DNA of 64,000 bases from Microvirga terricola (GTDB lineage: Bacteria > Pseudomonadota > Alphaproteobacteria > Rhizobiales > Beijerinckiaceae), in NCBI RefSeq assembly GCF_011777495.1, contig NZ_JAATJS010000002.1, forward strand, positions 744,001 through 808,000, given 5' to 3'. Positions 17,956 to 27,126 of this stretch are shown in pieces. Position numbers and translations under genes: made by a program. Position 1 is the first letter of the stretch; each line of letters opens with the position of its first letter. The notes under the pieces were generated by a model. It worked only from the letters and a program-made list of their open reading frames with translations, had not been told where the DNA came from and did no database searches.

Positions 17956-18510
17956 TCAGCCGAGGTGCTTGAGAAACCCTGCGAAGCGCATCAGACCTTC
18001 AGGCCAGGGGCCATGTCCGCTATCCGTATTGATGTGGCCCGCATCGCCCGCATCCACAATGGCCGAACCCCACGCGTAGGCGATATCTTCCGCCTTGGCG
18101 TAATCACAATGCGGATCCGTGCGGCTTGCGACGAGCACGGACGGGAAGGGCAGCGGATCGCGCGGGATCGGCGCGAAGGCGTGGTCGATTTCCGGGATGA
18201 AACCGGGCCGCCCGACGTCCGGCAGACCGGCGAGGAATGCGCCCTGAACCTTGCCCTTGGGGAGAAGCGGAGCGGCGTGCGCAATGGCGATGATGCCGAG
18301 GCTGTGGCCGACCAGGACGACGGGCTTCTTCGCGCGCTTCACGTCCTGGACGATGCGCTTGACCCAGTCATCCTTCTTCGGCGCGTCCCAATCCTCCTGC
18401 TCGATCCGGCGTGCGGTCGAGAGCTGGCGCTCCCAGCGGCTCTGCCAGTGATCGACGCCTGAATTGGTGTAACCGGGGACGATGAGGATGTCGCAGTCGG
18501 AAGTTTTCAT
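17956..18510 (-). CDS. RBBP9/YdeN-type serine hydrolase
   Basis: Small cytoplasmic alpha/beta hydrolase of 184 residues. The nucleophile elbow is LVGHSLG (Ser70), the acid is likely in ASRTDPHCDYAKA, and the catalytic His in GHGPWPEG near the C terminus. These RBBP9 signatures (N-terminal VPGYTNSGVDHWQSRWE) are clear, but the substrate is unknown for bacterial members. The ATG at 18510 is preferred to an upstream start because the family begins at this strand. It is 31 bases downstream of cfa on the same strand. Confidence 0.85.
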   Translation of the reverse strand: MKTSDCDILIVPGYTNSGVDHWQSRWERQLSTARRIEQEDWDAPKKDDWVKRIVQDVKRAKKPVVLVGHSLGIIAIAHAAPLLPKGKVQGAFLAGLPDVGRPGFIPEIDHAFAPIPRDPLPFPSVLVASRTDPHCDYAKAEDIAYAWGSAIVDAGDAGHINTDSGHGPWPEGLMRFAGFLKHLG

Positions 18511-18541
18511 GCTCCCGAGGTAAACGCCCAAGGCCGCCGGT

Positions 18542-19792
18542 TCAAGCGCTCCGCCGCAATTCCAGCTCCTCGGCTCGCTTGAGCACGGCTTCCCGCTCGG
18601 CGATGTAATCGCGCGTCAGCGGCACCGTGTCGTTGCGCTTGGCGAGCTGGAGCTGGAACACCACCGCATCCTGGAAGCGGAAGGCGGATTCCGACATGGC
18701 GAGATAGCACTCCCACATCCGGCAGAAGCGCTCGTCGTAAAGCCGTAGCACCTCTTCGCGATGCGCCATGAAGCGCTCGCGCCACGCCTTGAGCGTGAAA
18801 GCGTAGTGCAGGCGCAGCACCTCGATGTCGGTCACGATCAGCCCAGCGCGCTCCACGGCAGGCATGATCTCCGAGAGGATCGGCAGGTGCCCGCCGGGGA
18901 AGATGTAGCGGGTGATCCAAGGGTTTGTCGGATGGGGCGTGCCCGTGCGGCCGATGGTGTGGAGCAGCATAACCCCGTCGTCTTTCAGAAGCCGACGGCA
19001 GGCCTGAAAGTAAGTGTCGTAGGACGGCACACCCACATGCTCGAACATGCCGACCGAGACGATGCGATCGAACGAGCCCTTGGTGGCGCGGTAATCCTCA
19101 AGCTCGAAGCGGACGCGCTCCGGCAGTCCGGCCGCCACCGCACGCTTGCGGGAGATGTCGAGCTGTTCCTCCGACAGCGTCACGCCTTTGACCGAGCCTG
19201 CCCCCGCCACGCGGGCGAGATAGAGCCCGAGGCCGCCCCAGCCGGAGCCGATGTCGAGCACGCTCTGGCCTGGATCGACCATGAGTTTGGCCGTGATGTG
19301 CCGCTTCTTGGCGAGCTGCGCCTGTTCCAGCGTCGCGTCGGGATGGTCGAAATAGGCGCAGGAATATTGCCGGTCAGCATCCAGGAAGAGGGCGTAGAGC
19401 CGCCCGTCGAGATCGTAGTGATGGGCGACATTGCGCTTGGAGGCGCGCGGGTCGTTCTCGGCCCTGAGCTGCATCCAGGTCCTGATCGCCCTCAGGCGGC
19501 GTAAGGGGAGCTCGTCCAATTCCCCGTGCGTGTCCTGCAGCACGAGTTGCAGCAGGTCATAAATGGTCCCTTGCTCGATCACGAGCCGGCCATCCATGAA
19601 CAATTCGCCGAGCTTCAGTTCTGGGCGGAGGCACAGCAGCAGTTGCGCGGCGCCGTCCGTGAAGCGGATCGATACTTTAGGTTCCTGACCGTCGCCGAAG
19701 GTGAGGCGCTGTCCGCGGGCGGTCGTCAAATTCAGGGTTCCCCGCCTGACCGCGCTCGAGAAGGCGGCGGCGAGAAGTCTTTCCGACAGCAT
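18542..19792 (-). CDS. cfa: Cyclopropane-fatty-acyl-phospholipid synthase
   Basis: Transfers a methylene group from S-adenosylmethionine to unsaturated phospholipid acyl chains in the membrane; 416 residues. An N-terminal lipid-facing domain (about 1-110) precedes YDLDGRLYALFLDADRQYSCAYF, the SAM-binding motif VLDIGSGWGGLGLYLA and the catalytic region (VSVGMFEHVG; YIFPGGHLP). Family residues Glu/His of the bicarbonate site and Cys at YSCAYF are present. The ATG at 19792 is chosen over an in-frame TTG at 19837. It shares its direction with the RBBP9-like gene. Confidence 0.93.
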   Translation of the reverse strand: MLSERLLAAAFSSAVRRGTLNLTTARGQRLTFGDGQEPKVSIRFTDGAAQLLLCLRPELKLGELFMDGRLVIEQGTIYDLLQLVLQDTHGELDELPLRRLRAIRTWMQLRAENDPRASKRNVAHHYDLDGRLYALFLDADRQYSCAYFDHPDATLEQAQLAKKRHITAKLMVDPGQSVLDIGSGWGGLGLYLARVAGAGSVKGVTLSEEQLDISRKRAVAAGLPERVRFELEDYRATKGSFDRIVSVGMFEHVGVPSYDTYFQACRRLLKDDGVMLLHTIGRTGTPHPTNPWITRYIFPGGHLPILSEIMPAVERAGLIVTDIEVLRLHYAFTLKAWRERFMAHREEVLRLYDERFCRMWECYLAMSESAFRFQDAVVFQLQLAKRNDTVPLTRDYIAEREAVLKRAEELELRRSA

Positions 19793-19921
19793 GGCAATCC
19801 CCAAGCCGGTGAGTCCTGCCCGGGGATTGTTGCTCAAACAACGAAATTTTCCAGTACTGCCTTTGGCCTAGAAAATATTCAGTCATTCCTGGGGCGCATA
19901 GGCCGCAGTGCCGCGCGATTC

Positions 19922-19940
19922 CCTCCCCGCAAAGGGGAGG
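19922..19940 (-). terminator. Hairpin after purB
   Basis: CCTCCCC / GGGGAGG stem with a five-base loop starts six bases after the purB stop. No T-run follows on that strand, so termination is uncertain. Confidence 0.35.
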
Positions 19941-19946
19941 AGAGGC

Positions 19947-21254
19947 TCAGCTCGCGCCGAAGACCCGCTTGAAGATCGTGTCGACGTGCTTGAAGTGATA
20001 GGCGAGGTCGAAGCAGGCTTCGATCTCGGCAGGCGACAGGTATTTCGTCACGTCCGCGTCGCTCTTCAGAAGTGTGAGGAAGTCGCCTTCGCCACGCCAG
20101 ACCGGCATGGCGTTGCGCTGCACGAGGCGGTAGGCGTCTTCGCGGGACGCGCCCTTTTGCGTCAGCGCCAAAAGAACGCGCTGCGAATGCACGAGGCCGC
20201 CGAGGCGGTCCAGGTTCTTCTGCATGTTCTCCGGATAGACCAGCAGCTTGTCGATGACGCTGGTGAGCCGCGCGAGCGCGAAGTCCAGCGTCACGGTGGC
20301 GTCGGGGCCGATCATGCGCTCGACGGAGGAGTGGGAGATGTCGCGCTCATGCCAGAGCGCCACGTTCTCCATGGCGGGCAGGGCATAGGCGCGAACCATG
20401 CGAGCGAGGCCGGTCAGGTTTTCCGTCAGCACGGGGTTGCGCTTGTGCGGCATGGCGGAAGAGCCCTTCTGGCCCTCCGAAAAATACTCCTCCGCTTCCA
20501 GCACTTCACTGCGCTGCAGGTGGCGGACCTCGATGGCGAGACGCTCGATGGACGAGGCGATGACGCCCAGCGTCGCAAAGAACATGGCGTGACGGTCGCG
20601 CGGGATGACTTGCGTCGAGACCGGCTCGACGGAAAGGCCCATCTTTTCGGCCACGTATTCCTCGACCTGCGGGTCGATATTGGCGAAGGTGCCGACGGCG
20701 CCCGAAATGGCGCAGGTCGCCACCTCGCGCTGCGCCTCGATGAGACGCAGCTTGCAGCGCTCGAACTCCGCATAGGCCTGGGCCATCTTGAGGCCGAAGG
20801 TGACGGGCTCGGCATGGATGCCGTGCGAGCGGCCGATCGTCGGCGTCATCTTGTGCTCGAAGGCGCGGCGCTTGATGGCGGCGAGCAGCGCTTCGATGTC
20901 GCGCAACAGAAGGTCCGAGGCGCGCACGAGCTGCACGTTGAAGCAGGTATCGAGCACGTCGGAGGAGGTCATGCCCTGGTGCACGAAGCGCGCTTCCGGG
21001 CCGACGATCTCGGCAAGGTGGGTCAGAAAGGCGATGACGTCGTGCTTGACCTCGCGTTCGATGGCGTCGATGCGCTCCACGTCGAAGGTGGCCTTGGAGC
21101 CCTTTTCCCAGACGAGATCCGCCGCTGCCTGCGGCACGACGCCGAGCCCGGCGAGCGCGGTCGTGGCGTGCGCCTCGATCTCGAACCAGATGCGGAACTT
21201 GGTTTCGGGCGACCAGATGGCCACCATCTCGGGACGGCTGTAACGAGGGATCAT
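19947..21254 (-). CDS. purB: Adenylosuccinate lyase
   Basis: Acts twice in purine synthesis (SAICAR to AICAR, and adenylosuccinate to AMP); cytoplasmic homotetramer, 435 residues. Superfamily signature GSSAMPHKRNPV carries the catalytic Ser loop, TSSDVLDTC the first conserved block, and RSHGIHAEPV the second with its His. N terminus IPRYSRPEMVAIW matches the family. It is 59 bases downstream of rpe, in the same direction. Confidence 0.97.
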   Translation of the reverse strand: MIPRYSRPEMVAIWSPETKFRIWFEIEAHATTALAGLGVVPQAAADLVWEKGSKATFDVERIDAIEREVKHDVIAFLTHLAEIVGPEARFVHQGMTSSDVLDTCFNVQLVRASDLLLRDIEALLAAIKRRAFEHKMTPTIGRSHGIHAEPVTFGLKMAQAYAEFERCKLRLIEAQREVATCAISGAVGTFANIDPQVEEYVAEKMGLSVEPVSTQVIPRDRHAMFFATLGVIASSIERLAIEVRHLQRSEVLEAEEYFSEGQKGSSAMPHKRNPVLTENLTGLARMVRAYALPAMENVALWHERDISHSSVERMIGPDATVTLDFALARLTSVIDKLLVYPENMQKNLDRLGGLVHSQRVLLALTQKGASREDAYRLVQRNAMPVWRGEGDFLTLLKSDADVTKYLSPAEIEACFDLAYHFKHVDTIFKRVFGAS

Positions 21255-21313
21255 GGGCTCACACTTTCGCGCGGGGAATTAAGCCCGCGCGGTAGCACGA
21301 CAAGCCCGCGATC

Positions 21314-21985
21314 TCAACGCGCCTTGGCTGCCGCCTCGCGAATGGCTGCAATGTTGTGGGAATAAGCCGACGGGCCGCCCTTGAACGTGGCCGAGCCTGC
21401 GACGAGCACGTTGGCGCCAGCCTTGGCCACCAGGGGCGCTGTCTCGGCGGTCACGCCGCCATCGACCTCGATGTCGATGTCGCGGTCGCCGACCATGGCC
21501 TTGATGCGCCGGATCTTCTCGCAGACCGAGGCGATGAAGGCCTGGCCGCCGAAGCCGGGATTGACGGTCATGAGGAGCACCAGATCGACCAGGTCGAGGA
21601 CCGGCTCGATGACGTTCTCATGGGTACCGGGGTTCAGCACCACGCCCGCCTTCTTGCCGAGCGAGCGGATGGTCTGGAGCGAGCGGTGGAAATGCGGGGT
21701 CGCCTCCGCATGAATGCTGATGACGTCCGCCCCAGCCTTGGCGAAGGCCTCCAGATAGGGATCCACCGGCGCGATCATCAGGTGCACGTCAAACACCTTC
21801 GCCGAATGGGGGCGAATGGCCTTCACGATGTCCGGACCCAGGGTGATGTTGGGCACGAAATGCCCGTCCATCACGTCGATGTGGATCCAGTCGCCGCCGG
21901 CGGCGTCGACGGCACGGACTTCCTCGCCGAGCTTGGCGAAATCGGCGGAGAGGATGGAGGGAGCGATCAACAGGGGGCGTGTCAT
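21314..21985 (-). CDS. rpe: Ribulose-phosphate 3-epimerase
   Basis: Interconverts ribulose-5-phosphate and xylulose-5-phosphate in the pentose phosphate or Calvin cycle; TIM barrel, 223 residues. Metal and catalytic residues are visible: [24 protein letters not shown] (His, Asp), VHLMI (His), [12 protein letters not shown] and IEVDGGVT (Asp). It is probably co-transcribed with purB. Confidence 0.96.
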   Translation of the reverse strand: MTRPLLIAPSILSADFAKLGEEVRAVDAAGGDWIHIDVMDGHFVPNITLGPDIVKAIRPHSAKVFDVHLMIAPVDPYLEAFAKAGADVISIHAEATPHFHRSLQTIRSLGKKAGVVLNPGTHENVIEPVLDLVDLVLLMTVNPGFGGQAFIASVCEKIRRIKAMVGDRDIDIEVDGGVTAETAPLVAKAGANVLVAGSATFKGGPSAYSHNIAAIREAAAKAR

Positions 21986-22204
21986 GGCGGCGCGGGTAGC
22001 ACGAGCTTATCCAAACGGCAACGGCGCAAGCAGATTCCGCTTCTTCCGCGCCCTCAGACAACTGGGGAGACGGCTTTTTGCCACAGGAAAGAAATGGACG
22101 GCTCTCGGGGATCGGGAGTAAAGAAAGCGGATACAAGAGGGGCAGCGAGCCCCTTCGGCCCTCGCGGATGAGGGCGTCATTTCGAGGATGGGGCTAAGGT
22201 TTCC

Positions 22205-23446
22205 ATGCGTAAGGATGTCGTTGTTCTGGGCGCCGGCATTGTCGGCGTGTCGATTGCCATTCACCTGCAGAAGCGGGGCCGTTCCGTGCTGCTGGTAGAT
22301 CGCCGCGGGCCGGGGCAGGAGACCTCCTATGGCAATGCGGGCCTGATCCAGCGCGAGGGCGTCTATCCTTACGGCTTCCCGCACGATTTCGGCGCGCTGC
22401 TGCGCTATGCGCTGAACAACACCATCGATGCGCATTACCACATGGCCGCGCTGCCGAAGCTCGCGCCCTTCCTGTTCCAGTACTGGATGCACTCGCGCCC
22501 CGCGCAGCACAAGGCGATCGCGCGGCTCTATGCGCCGCTGATCGAGAACAGTGTGACGGAGCACATGGCGTTGGCGGAGGAGGCGGGCTCGACCGCGCTC
22601 ATCCGCCCGACCGGCTGGATGAAGGTTTTCCGCAGCACGAAGGCGCGGGACGAGCAGTTCCGCGATGCGGAGCAGGTGAAGCGCGACTTCGGCGTGAACT
22701 TCGAGGCCCTCGACGACAAAGGTGTGGCGGATCGTGAGCCGCACCTGAAGGCGGAACTGACCGGCGGCCTCCATTGGACCGACCCGTCCGCCATTTTCGA
22801 CCCCTTTGCGCTCACCTCGTCCTATGTGGAGCTGTTCGAGCGCCTCGGCGGCGAAATGGCCGAAGGCGATGCCCGGACGCTGGAGGAATCAGGCTCCAGC
22901 TGGCGTATCCAGACCGTGAACGGCCCCGTCGAGGCCGGGTCGGTCGTCGTCGCGCTCGGTCCGTGGGCGGATGCAGTGACGAAGCGTCTCGGCTATCGCT
23001 TTCCGCTCGCGGTCAAGCGCGGCTACCACATGCACTACACGCCCGAAGGCAACGCGGTGCTCAATCGCCCGACGCTCGATTTCGAACGCGGCTATTTCCT
23101 CGCGCCGATGGCAAAGGGCATCCGCCTTACCACGGGCGCGGAATTCGCCAACCGCGACGCGCCCAAGACGCCGGTTCAGCTCAAGCGCGCCGAACCCATC
23201 GCCAAGGAATTCTTCCCCCTCGGCGAGAGGGTGGAGGAGGAGCCCTGGATGGGCATGCGCCCCTGCACGCCGGACATGATGCCGATCATCGGTAAGGCGG
23301 AGCGGCACAAGAACCTCTGGTTCAGCTTCGGCCACGCCCATCACGGCATGACGTTGGGCCCCATCACGGGCCGTCTCCTGGCCGAGATGATCGTTGGCGA
23401 GAAGCCGGTCATCGATCCGAAGCCGTATCGGCCGGATCGGTTCTAA
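22205..23446 (+). CDS. DadA-like FAD-dependent D-amino acid dehydrogenase
   Basis: Flavoprotein oxidase/dehydrogenase of the DAO family, 413 residues. The dinucleotide-binding motif VVVLGAGIVGVSIAIHLQKRG is at the extreme N terminus, GPGQETSYGNAGLI follows as in DadA, and the C-terminal FAD contact block is FSFGHAHHGMTLGPITGRLLAEM. DadA-type enzymes oxidise D-amino acids at the inner membrane face; substrate cannot be fixed from sequence. It stands alone downstream of 219 non-coding bases. Confidence 0.88.
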   Translation: MRKDVVVLGAGIVGVSIAIHLQKRGRSVLLVDRRGPGQETSYGNAGLIQREGVYPYGFPHDFGALLRYALNNTIDAHYHMAALPKLAPFLFQYWMHSRPAQHKAIARLYAPLIENSVTEHMALAEEAGSTALIRPTGWMKVFRSTKARDEQFRDAEQVKRDFGVNFEALDDKGVADREPHLKAELTGGLHWTDPSAIFDPFALTSSYVELFERLGGEMAEGDARTLEESGSSWRIQTVNGPVEAGSVVVALGPWADAVTKRLGYRFPLAVKRGYHMHYTPEGNAVLNRPTLDFERGYFLAPMAKGIRLTTGAEFANRDAPKTPVQLKRAEPIAKEFFPLGERVEEEPWMGMRPCTPDMMPIIGKAERHKNLWFSFGHAHHGMTLGPITGRLLAEMIVGEKPVIDPKPYRPDRF

Positions 23447-23565
23447 TCCGGCACCTTTAAGAGCAACTTCTCATAAGACATCAATCCTATCCAATTGGAG
23501 GGGGAGGTGCTTGAATGAGGAGGTGGAACGCTTATGATCTGCCCCAACGTTACAGGGGGGAGCGG

Positions 23566-24691
23566 ATGCTGGGGGGCGGCCGGTCGCTGATAAGCGACAT
23601 CTATGAAGCTGCGGTCATTCCTGAGCGATGGTTCTAGGTTCTCAACCAGATTTCCGCCATTGCAGGAGCTGAAGGGGGCTTCGTGGTCGCCGTCAGCGGA
23701 CGAGGCGAACGATCCTGGGTCGCTACGGATTACTATCAGCCCCTTCTCTGAATGGTATGCCGATGGCTGGCATTTGCGAAACACCTGGATCAAGCGCGGC
23801 CTCCAGCGCAAGCGCCTTCAGTTCTTCGACGAGAACGATCTTTTCGCACCCGGCGAAGTCGATTCAATTCCCATGTATCGGGATTTTCACCGTCCGCGCG
23901 GCGGCGGGTGGTCCGCTGGCGCCATCATGCAGATCCCCGGCGGCGGCCTTGTCTGCATGCGCTTCGAGCGCCGCTATGACCAAGGGCCGCTGGAGCGGGA
24001 TGGCAAGGCGAATCTCAATGTCCTCCGATCGCACCTTGCGCGTGCGTCCTTCCTGTTTACGAAGTTCCCGACGCGGCAGGCTCGATCGACGGTTTCCGCT
24101 CTCCAATTCATGGATATCCCCGCTGCGGTGCTCACCCGGAACGGTCGTGTTTTGGCTTGCAATGAAGCCATGGAGACCCGGCTTTCCCAGGTGAATGTGA
24201 GAGCCGGTGATCGGGTCGTGTTCACGAATGAAGATGCCCAACGCGACTTGAGCGAGAGCCTCGAACGGATGACGGCCGGCTTGTTCGATCAGTTGCGCGG
24301 CCCCATTCCTCTCCCGGCCACGGAAGAGCACGGGCCGGCGGTTGCTTATCTGATCCCGATGCGCGGGGCTGCCCAAGATCTGTTCGGCTGCGAGAGCACG
24401 TTGCTCATGATCCGGCCAGCTGATTCAGAGAACCGACTCTTGGATCTGGTGCGGACCCGGTTCGCCATTGATGCCGGTGAGGCTCAACACTGGGGAAGAC
24501 TGATTGCGGCCGCCTCTCCGCGCCTGGCCGCGGCGCTCTTGGCCTCGACCGAGAACGTTCAAGCCACCCTCGACCGTACGCTCGGAAACACACAAAGCGG
24601 ATTGGAAGCTCGCATGGCGAACTTCTTATCGCGACTCGGGGACGATCCGGAATACAGCTCCGCCGCAAGACAGGCTGCACTCTCGCTCTAA
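23566..24691 (+). pseudogene. Disrupted LuxR-type transcriptional regulator
   Basis: An ATG at 23566 with a GGGGGGAG ribosome-binding site opens a frame reading MLGGGRSLISDIYEAAVIPE, the usual start of a Rhizobiales regulator family with a PAS-like N domain and a LuxR HTH. It meets TAG at 23635-23637, then reads on without further stops (VLNQISAIAGAEGGFVVAVS) until TGA at 23749. The rest (EWYADGWHLRN onward) continues one frame over, as if two bases were lost near 23748 within an expected PLLDEW. The C-terminal HTH region is diverged (ALLASTENVQATLDRTLG). A 362-codon frame from 23603 spans the 3' part but starts in the wrong frame. Confidence 0.7.
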
Positions 24692-25698
24692 CCCTGCCGC
24701 TCTTTGCTGAAGCAATCCCGCCAAGCCGGCTGCGCGCCGGGGTAGGGTAGTGCCGTCGCCTCATAGACCCCGCGTGCGATGGCGCGGGTCAAACAATCGG
24801 TTGCGATAGCAGTAATTTCGGTGAACTCGGCGGGTTCGTCCTTCAGCGGTCGGCGTCCCGTGGAGGCGGCAAAGACCGTGTCGCCGTCGAAGAGCGCATG
24901 AGCGAAGCGTAGGCCCCGCGCGAGGCCGCCATGGGCGGCGATGGCGAGGCGCTTGGCCTGGCCCTTGTTTAGCGTCGCGTCGGTGGCGACAAGGGCGATG
25001 GTGGTGGCCGGCTGTGGGCCGCCTTTCCAGATCAGCTTGCGCTTTTCCGGCTCGATCTTGCCCGGCAGGCCGAGGCCGCCGAACTCGTCGTTTTCCTCAA
25101 AGCCGCCGGCCCAGAAATGCGGGCCGTTGCCGATAACGGCCGAGGCGACGGAGTTGACGATCACCAGCGCGCCGACCGTGTGCCCGGTCGAGGTGACGGC
25201 GCTGGCGGAGCCGAGGCCGCCTTTCAGGTTCGCGGTGGTCGCGCCATAGCCGCCGCCGACGGTGCCGAGCGAGAAGTCGAGCCCCGCTTTCTGCACGGCC
25301 TCGTAGCCCAACTCGCGGTAGGGCGGATAGCGGCCCCAATCCTTGTTGCCGCCGTTGAGGAGGTCAAAAATGACAGCCTGCGGCACCAGTGGCACGATGG
25401 CATCTCGCACCGCGAAGCCGATGCCTTTTTCCCGCAACGCGGCTTGCACGCCGCTCGCCGCATCGAGGCCGAAGGCCGAGCCGCCGGACAGCACGACCGA
25501 GTGAATGGCGGGAGCCAGCTTATCGGGGTCGAGCAGATCGGTCTCGCGCGTGCCAGGCGCGCCGCCCATCACGAAACACGAGGCGACGGCGGGTTCGTCG
25601 AACAGGACGGCGGTGACGCCGGACCCGAGGGCGGTGTCGTGGGTATTACCGACGCGCAGGCCTGCGACATCGGTGATCAGATTGCGAGCGTTGGTCAT
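24688..25698 (-). CDS. P1-family (DmpA/NylC-like) N-terminal-nucleophile peptidase
   Basis: Member of the self-processing hydrolase family that includes the aminopeptidase DmpA and nylon-oligomer hydrolase NylC; 336 residues. Visible blocks are ITDVAGLRVGNTHD, TAVLFDEPAV, LSGGSAFGLDAASGV, GTVGGGYGAT and LVIVNSVAS. The expected autocleavage region reads PQPATTIALVATDATL. The Thr likely to be the nucleophile is preceded by Ala, where NylC has Asn. The ATG at 25698 is chosen because the longer frame adds an unconserved leader. It overlaps the end of the LuxR pseudogene by three bases, tail to tail. Confidence 0.85.
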   Translation of the reverse strand: MTNARNLITDVAGLRVGNTHDTALGSGVTAVLFDEPAVASCFVMGGAPGTRETDLLDPDKLAPAIHSVVLSGGSAFGLDAASGVQAALREKGIGFAVRDAIVPLVPQAVIFDLLNGGNKDWGRYPPYRELGYEAVQKAGLDFSLGTVGGGYGATTANLKGGLGSASAVTSTGHTVGALVIVNSVASAVIGNGPHFWAGGFEENDEFGGLGLPGKIEPEKRKLIWKGGPQPATTIALVATDATLNKGQAKRLAIAAHGGLARGLRFAHALFDGDTVFAASTGRRPLKDEPAEFTEITAIATDCLTRAIARGVYEATALPYPGAQPAWRDCFSKERQG

Positions 25699-25794
25699 GA
25701 CGCAAGGCAAACCTAAAACGCGCGGGTTCACAAGCTGGCGACCTTGGCTTCCACCGGCTTTCTTGTGGGACCGCGACGGGATAGAACGCCTTCC

Positions 25795-26520
25795 ATGCTC
25801 AACGTTTCCCTTTCAGCCGCTGCGCTCGGTGGCCTCATCAGTTTCTTGAGCCCCTGCGTTCTGCCGCTGGTGCCGCCGTATCTGTCCTTTCTCGCGGGCA
25901 CGACCTTCGACCGCCTGAACGCGGGCGAGGGCGCGGTACGCCGCCGGGCGCTTCTCGCCGCGCTGCTGTTCGTCGCCGGGTTTTCGACCGTCTTCGTGCT
26001 CCTGGGTGCGACGGCCTCCGCGCTTGGTCAAGTCATCCGGCAATATCTCGACGTGTTGAGCACACTCGCCGGGCTCGCCATCATCGTCATGGGGCTGCAT
26101 TTCTTAGGCGTCTTCCGCATCGGCTTTCTCTATCGGGAGGCGCGGTTCAGCGTGAACCGGCCGGTCGGTCTCTGGGGCGCTTATGTCATGGGCCTCGCCT
26201 TCGCCTTTGGCTGGACGCCCTGCATCGGTCCCGTCCTCGCGGCCATTCTGGCGGTTGCCGGTTCCGAGACGGATGTTTTGCGCGGTGCGCTGCTGCTGGG
26301 CGCCTATTCCGCGGGACTCGGTATCCCGTTCCTGCTCGCTGCCTTCGCGATGAAGCCGTTCGTCGCGCTCATCAAGCGGATGCGGTCGCATTTCTCCATC
26401 GTCGAAAAGACCATGGGCGTCCTGCTGGTGCTCACCGGCATCGCCTTCCTGACAGGCTGGATCACCAACATGTCCTTCTGGCTGCTGGAGACATTTCCGG
26501 CGCTGGGGCAGTTGGGGTAG
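25795..26520 (+). CDS. CcdA-like thiol-disulfide transmembrane protein
   Basis: Passes reducing power from cytoplasmic thioredoxin across the inner membrane, for cytochrome c maturation or periplasmic disulfide reduction; 241 residues, six predicted membrane helices. The two redox cysteines are in LISFLSPCVLPLVPPYLSF (Cys19) and FAFGWTPCIGPVLA. The ATG at 25795 places the first helix right at the N terminus as in CcdA. No cytochrome c assembly genes are adjacent. Confidence 0.92.
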   Translation: MLNVSLSAAALGGLISFLSPCVLPLVPPYLSFLAGTTFDRLNAGEGAVRRRALLAALLFVAGFSTVFVLLGATASALGQVIRQYLDVLSTLAGLAIIVMGLHFLGVFRIGFLYREARFSVNRPVGLWGAYVMGLAFAFGWTPCIGPVLAAILAVAGSETDVLRGALLLGAYSAGLGIPFLLAAFAMKPFVALIKRMRSHFSIVEKTMGVLLVLTGIAFLTGWITNMSFWLLETFPALGQLG

Positions 26521-26593
26521 GGCGCCACAGGAATCGGGTCGCTCGCAAGCCGTCACCTTGCGATCCTGACGGTCCCATTCTCGGAGACCGTCC

Positions 26594-27061
26594 ATGCCGT
26601 TCCAGATTCGCGGGCTCGATCCCGCGCTTTTTTCTTCTCTATTTCGCCTGTCCGAAGCCGAGCTTGCTGCTGTTGGCGCACAGCGGGTCTATGCGGATGA
26701 GGCGGATGCCTGTCCCTGCCGGGTGTCGCTGACGCGGGTAGACGAGGGGGAGGAGCTTCTGCTTCTCAACCACACTCACCAGCCGACGCCGAGCTCGCCC
26801 TATCGCGCGAGCGGCCCGATCTTTGTCGCGCGATCCTCGTCGGCGGGGCACTACCGGGATGAACTGCCGCCGATGCTGCGGAACAGGCTGCTCTCGCTGC
26901 GGGCTTATGATTCAGCGGCGTTGATCGTGGATGCAGAAGTCGCCGAGGGCGGGGAGGTCCTGGCCGTTATCGCACGTTTCCTGGCGAACCCCGAGGTCGC
27001 CCATATCGACGCCCATTTCGCCCGGCGCGGCTGCTTCGCGGCGCGGATCGAGCGGGATTGA
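26594..27061 (+). CDS. DUF1203 family protein
   Basis: Cytoplasmic protein of 155 residues, function unknown. Family features are the N-terminal FQIRGLDPALFSSLF, ADACPCRVSLTRVDEGEELLLLNHTHQ, and a C-terminal HFARRGCFAARI. Two Cys (CPC) and a conserved His/Asp set suggest a possible metal or redox site. It is convergent with livJ, sharing a bidirectional terminator. Confidence 0.82.
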   Translation: MPFQIRGLDPALFSSLFRLSEAELAAVGAQRVYADEADACPCRVSLTRVDEGEELLLLNHTHQPTPSSPYRASGPIFVARSSSAGHYRDELPPMLRNRLLSLRAYDSAALIVDAEVAEGGEVLAVIARFLANPEVAHIDAHFARRGCFAARIERD

Positions 27062-27069
27062 GCAATAAG

Positions 27070-27100
27070 AAAAACCCGCCCTGTCGCCAGGGCGGGTTCC
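27070..27100 (-). terminator. Rho-independent terminator of the liv operon
   Basis: Perfect 10-bp stem AACCCGCCCT / AGGGCGGGTT (27073-27098) with a six-base loop. The T-run is best on the minus strand, i.e. after livJ; a weaker TTCCTTT follows on the plus strand. Confidence 0.88.
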
Positions 27101-27126
27101 TTTAGGCTTCGGCGTGGGCCGGTCGA

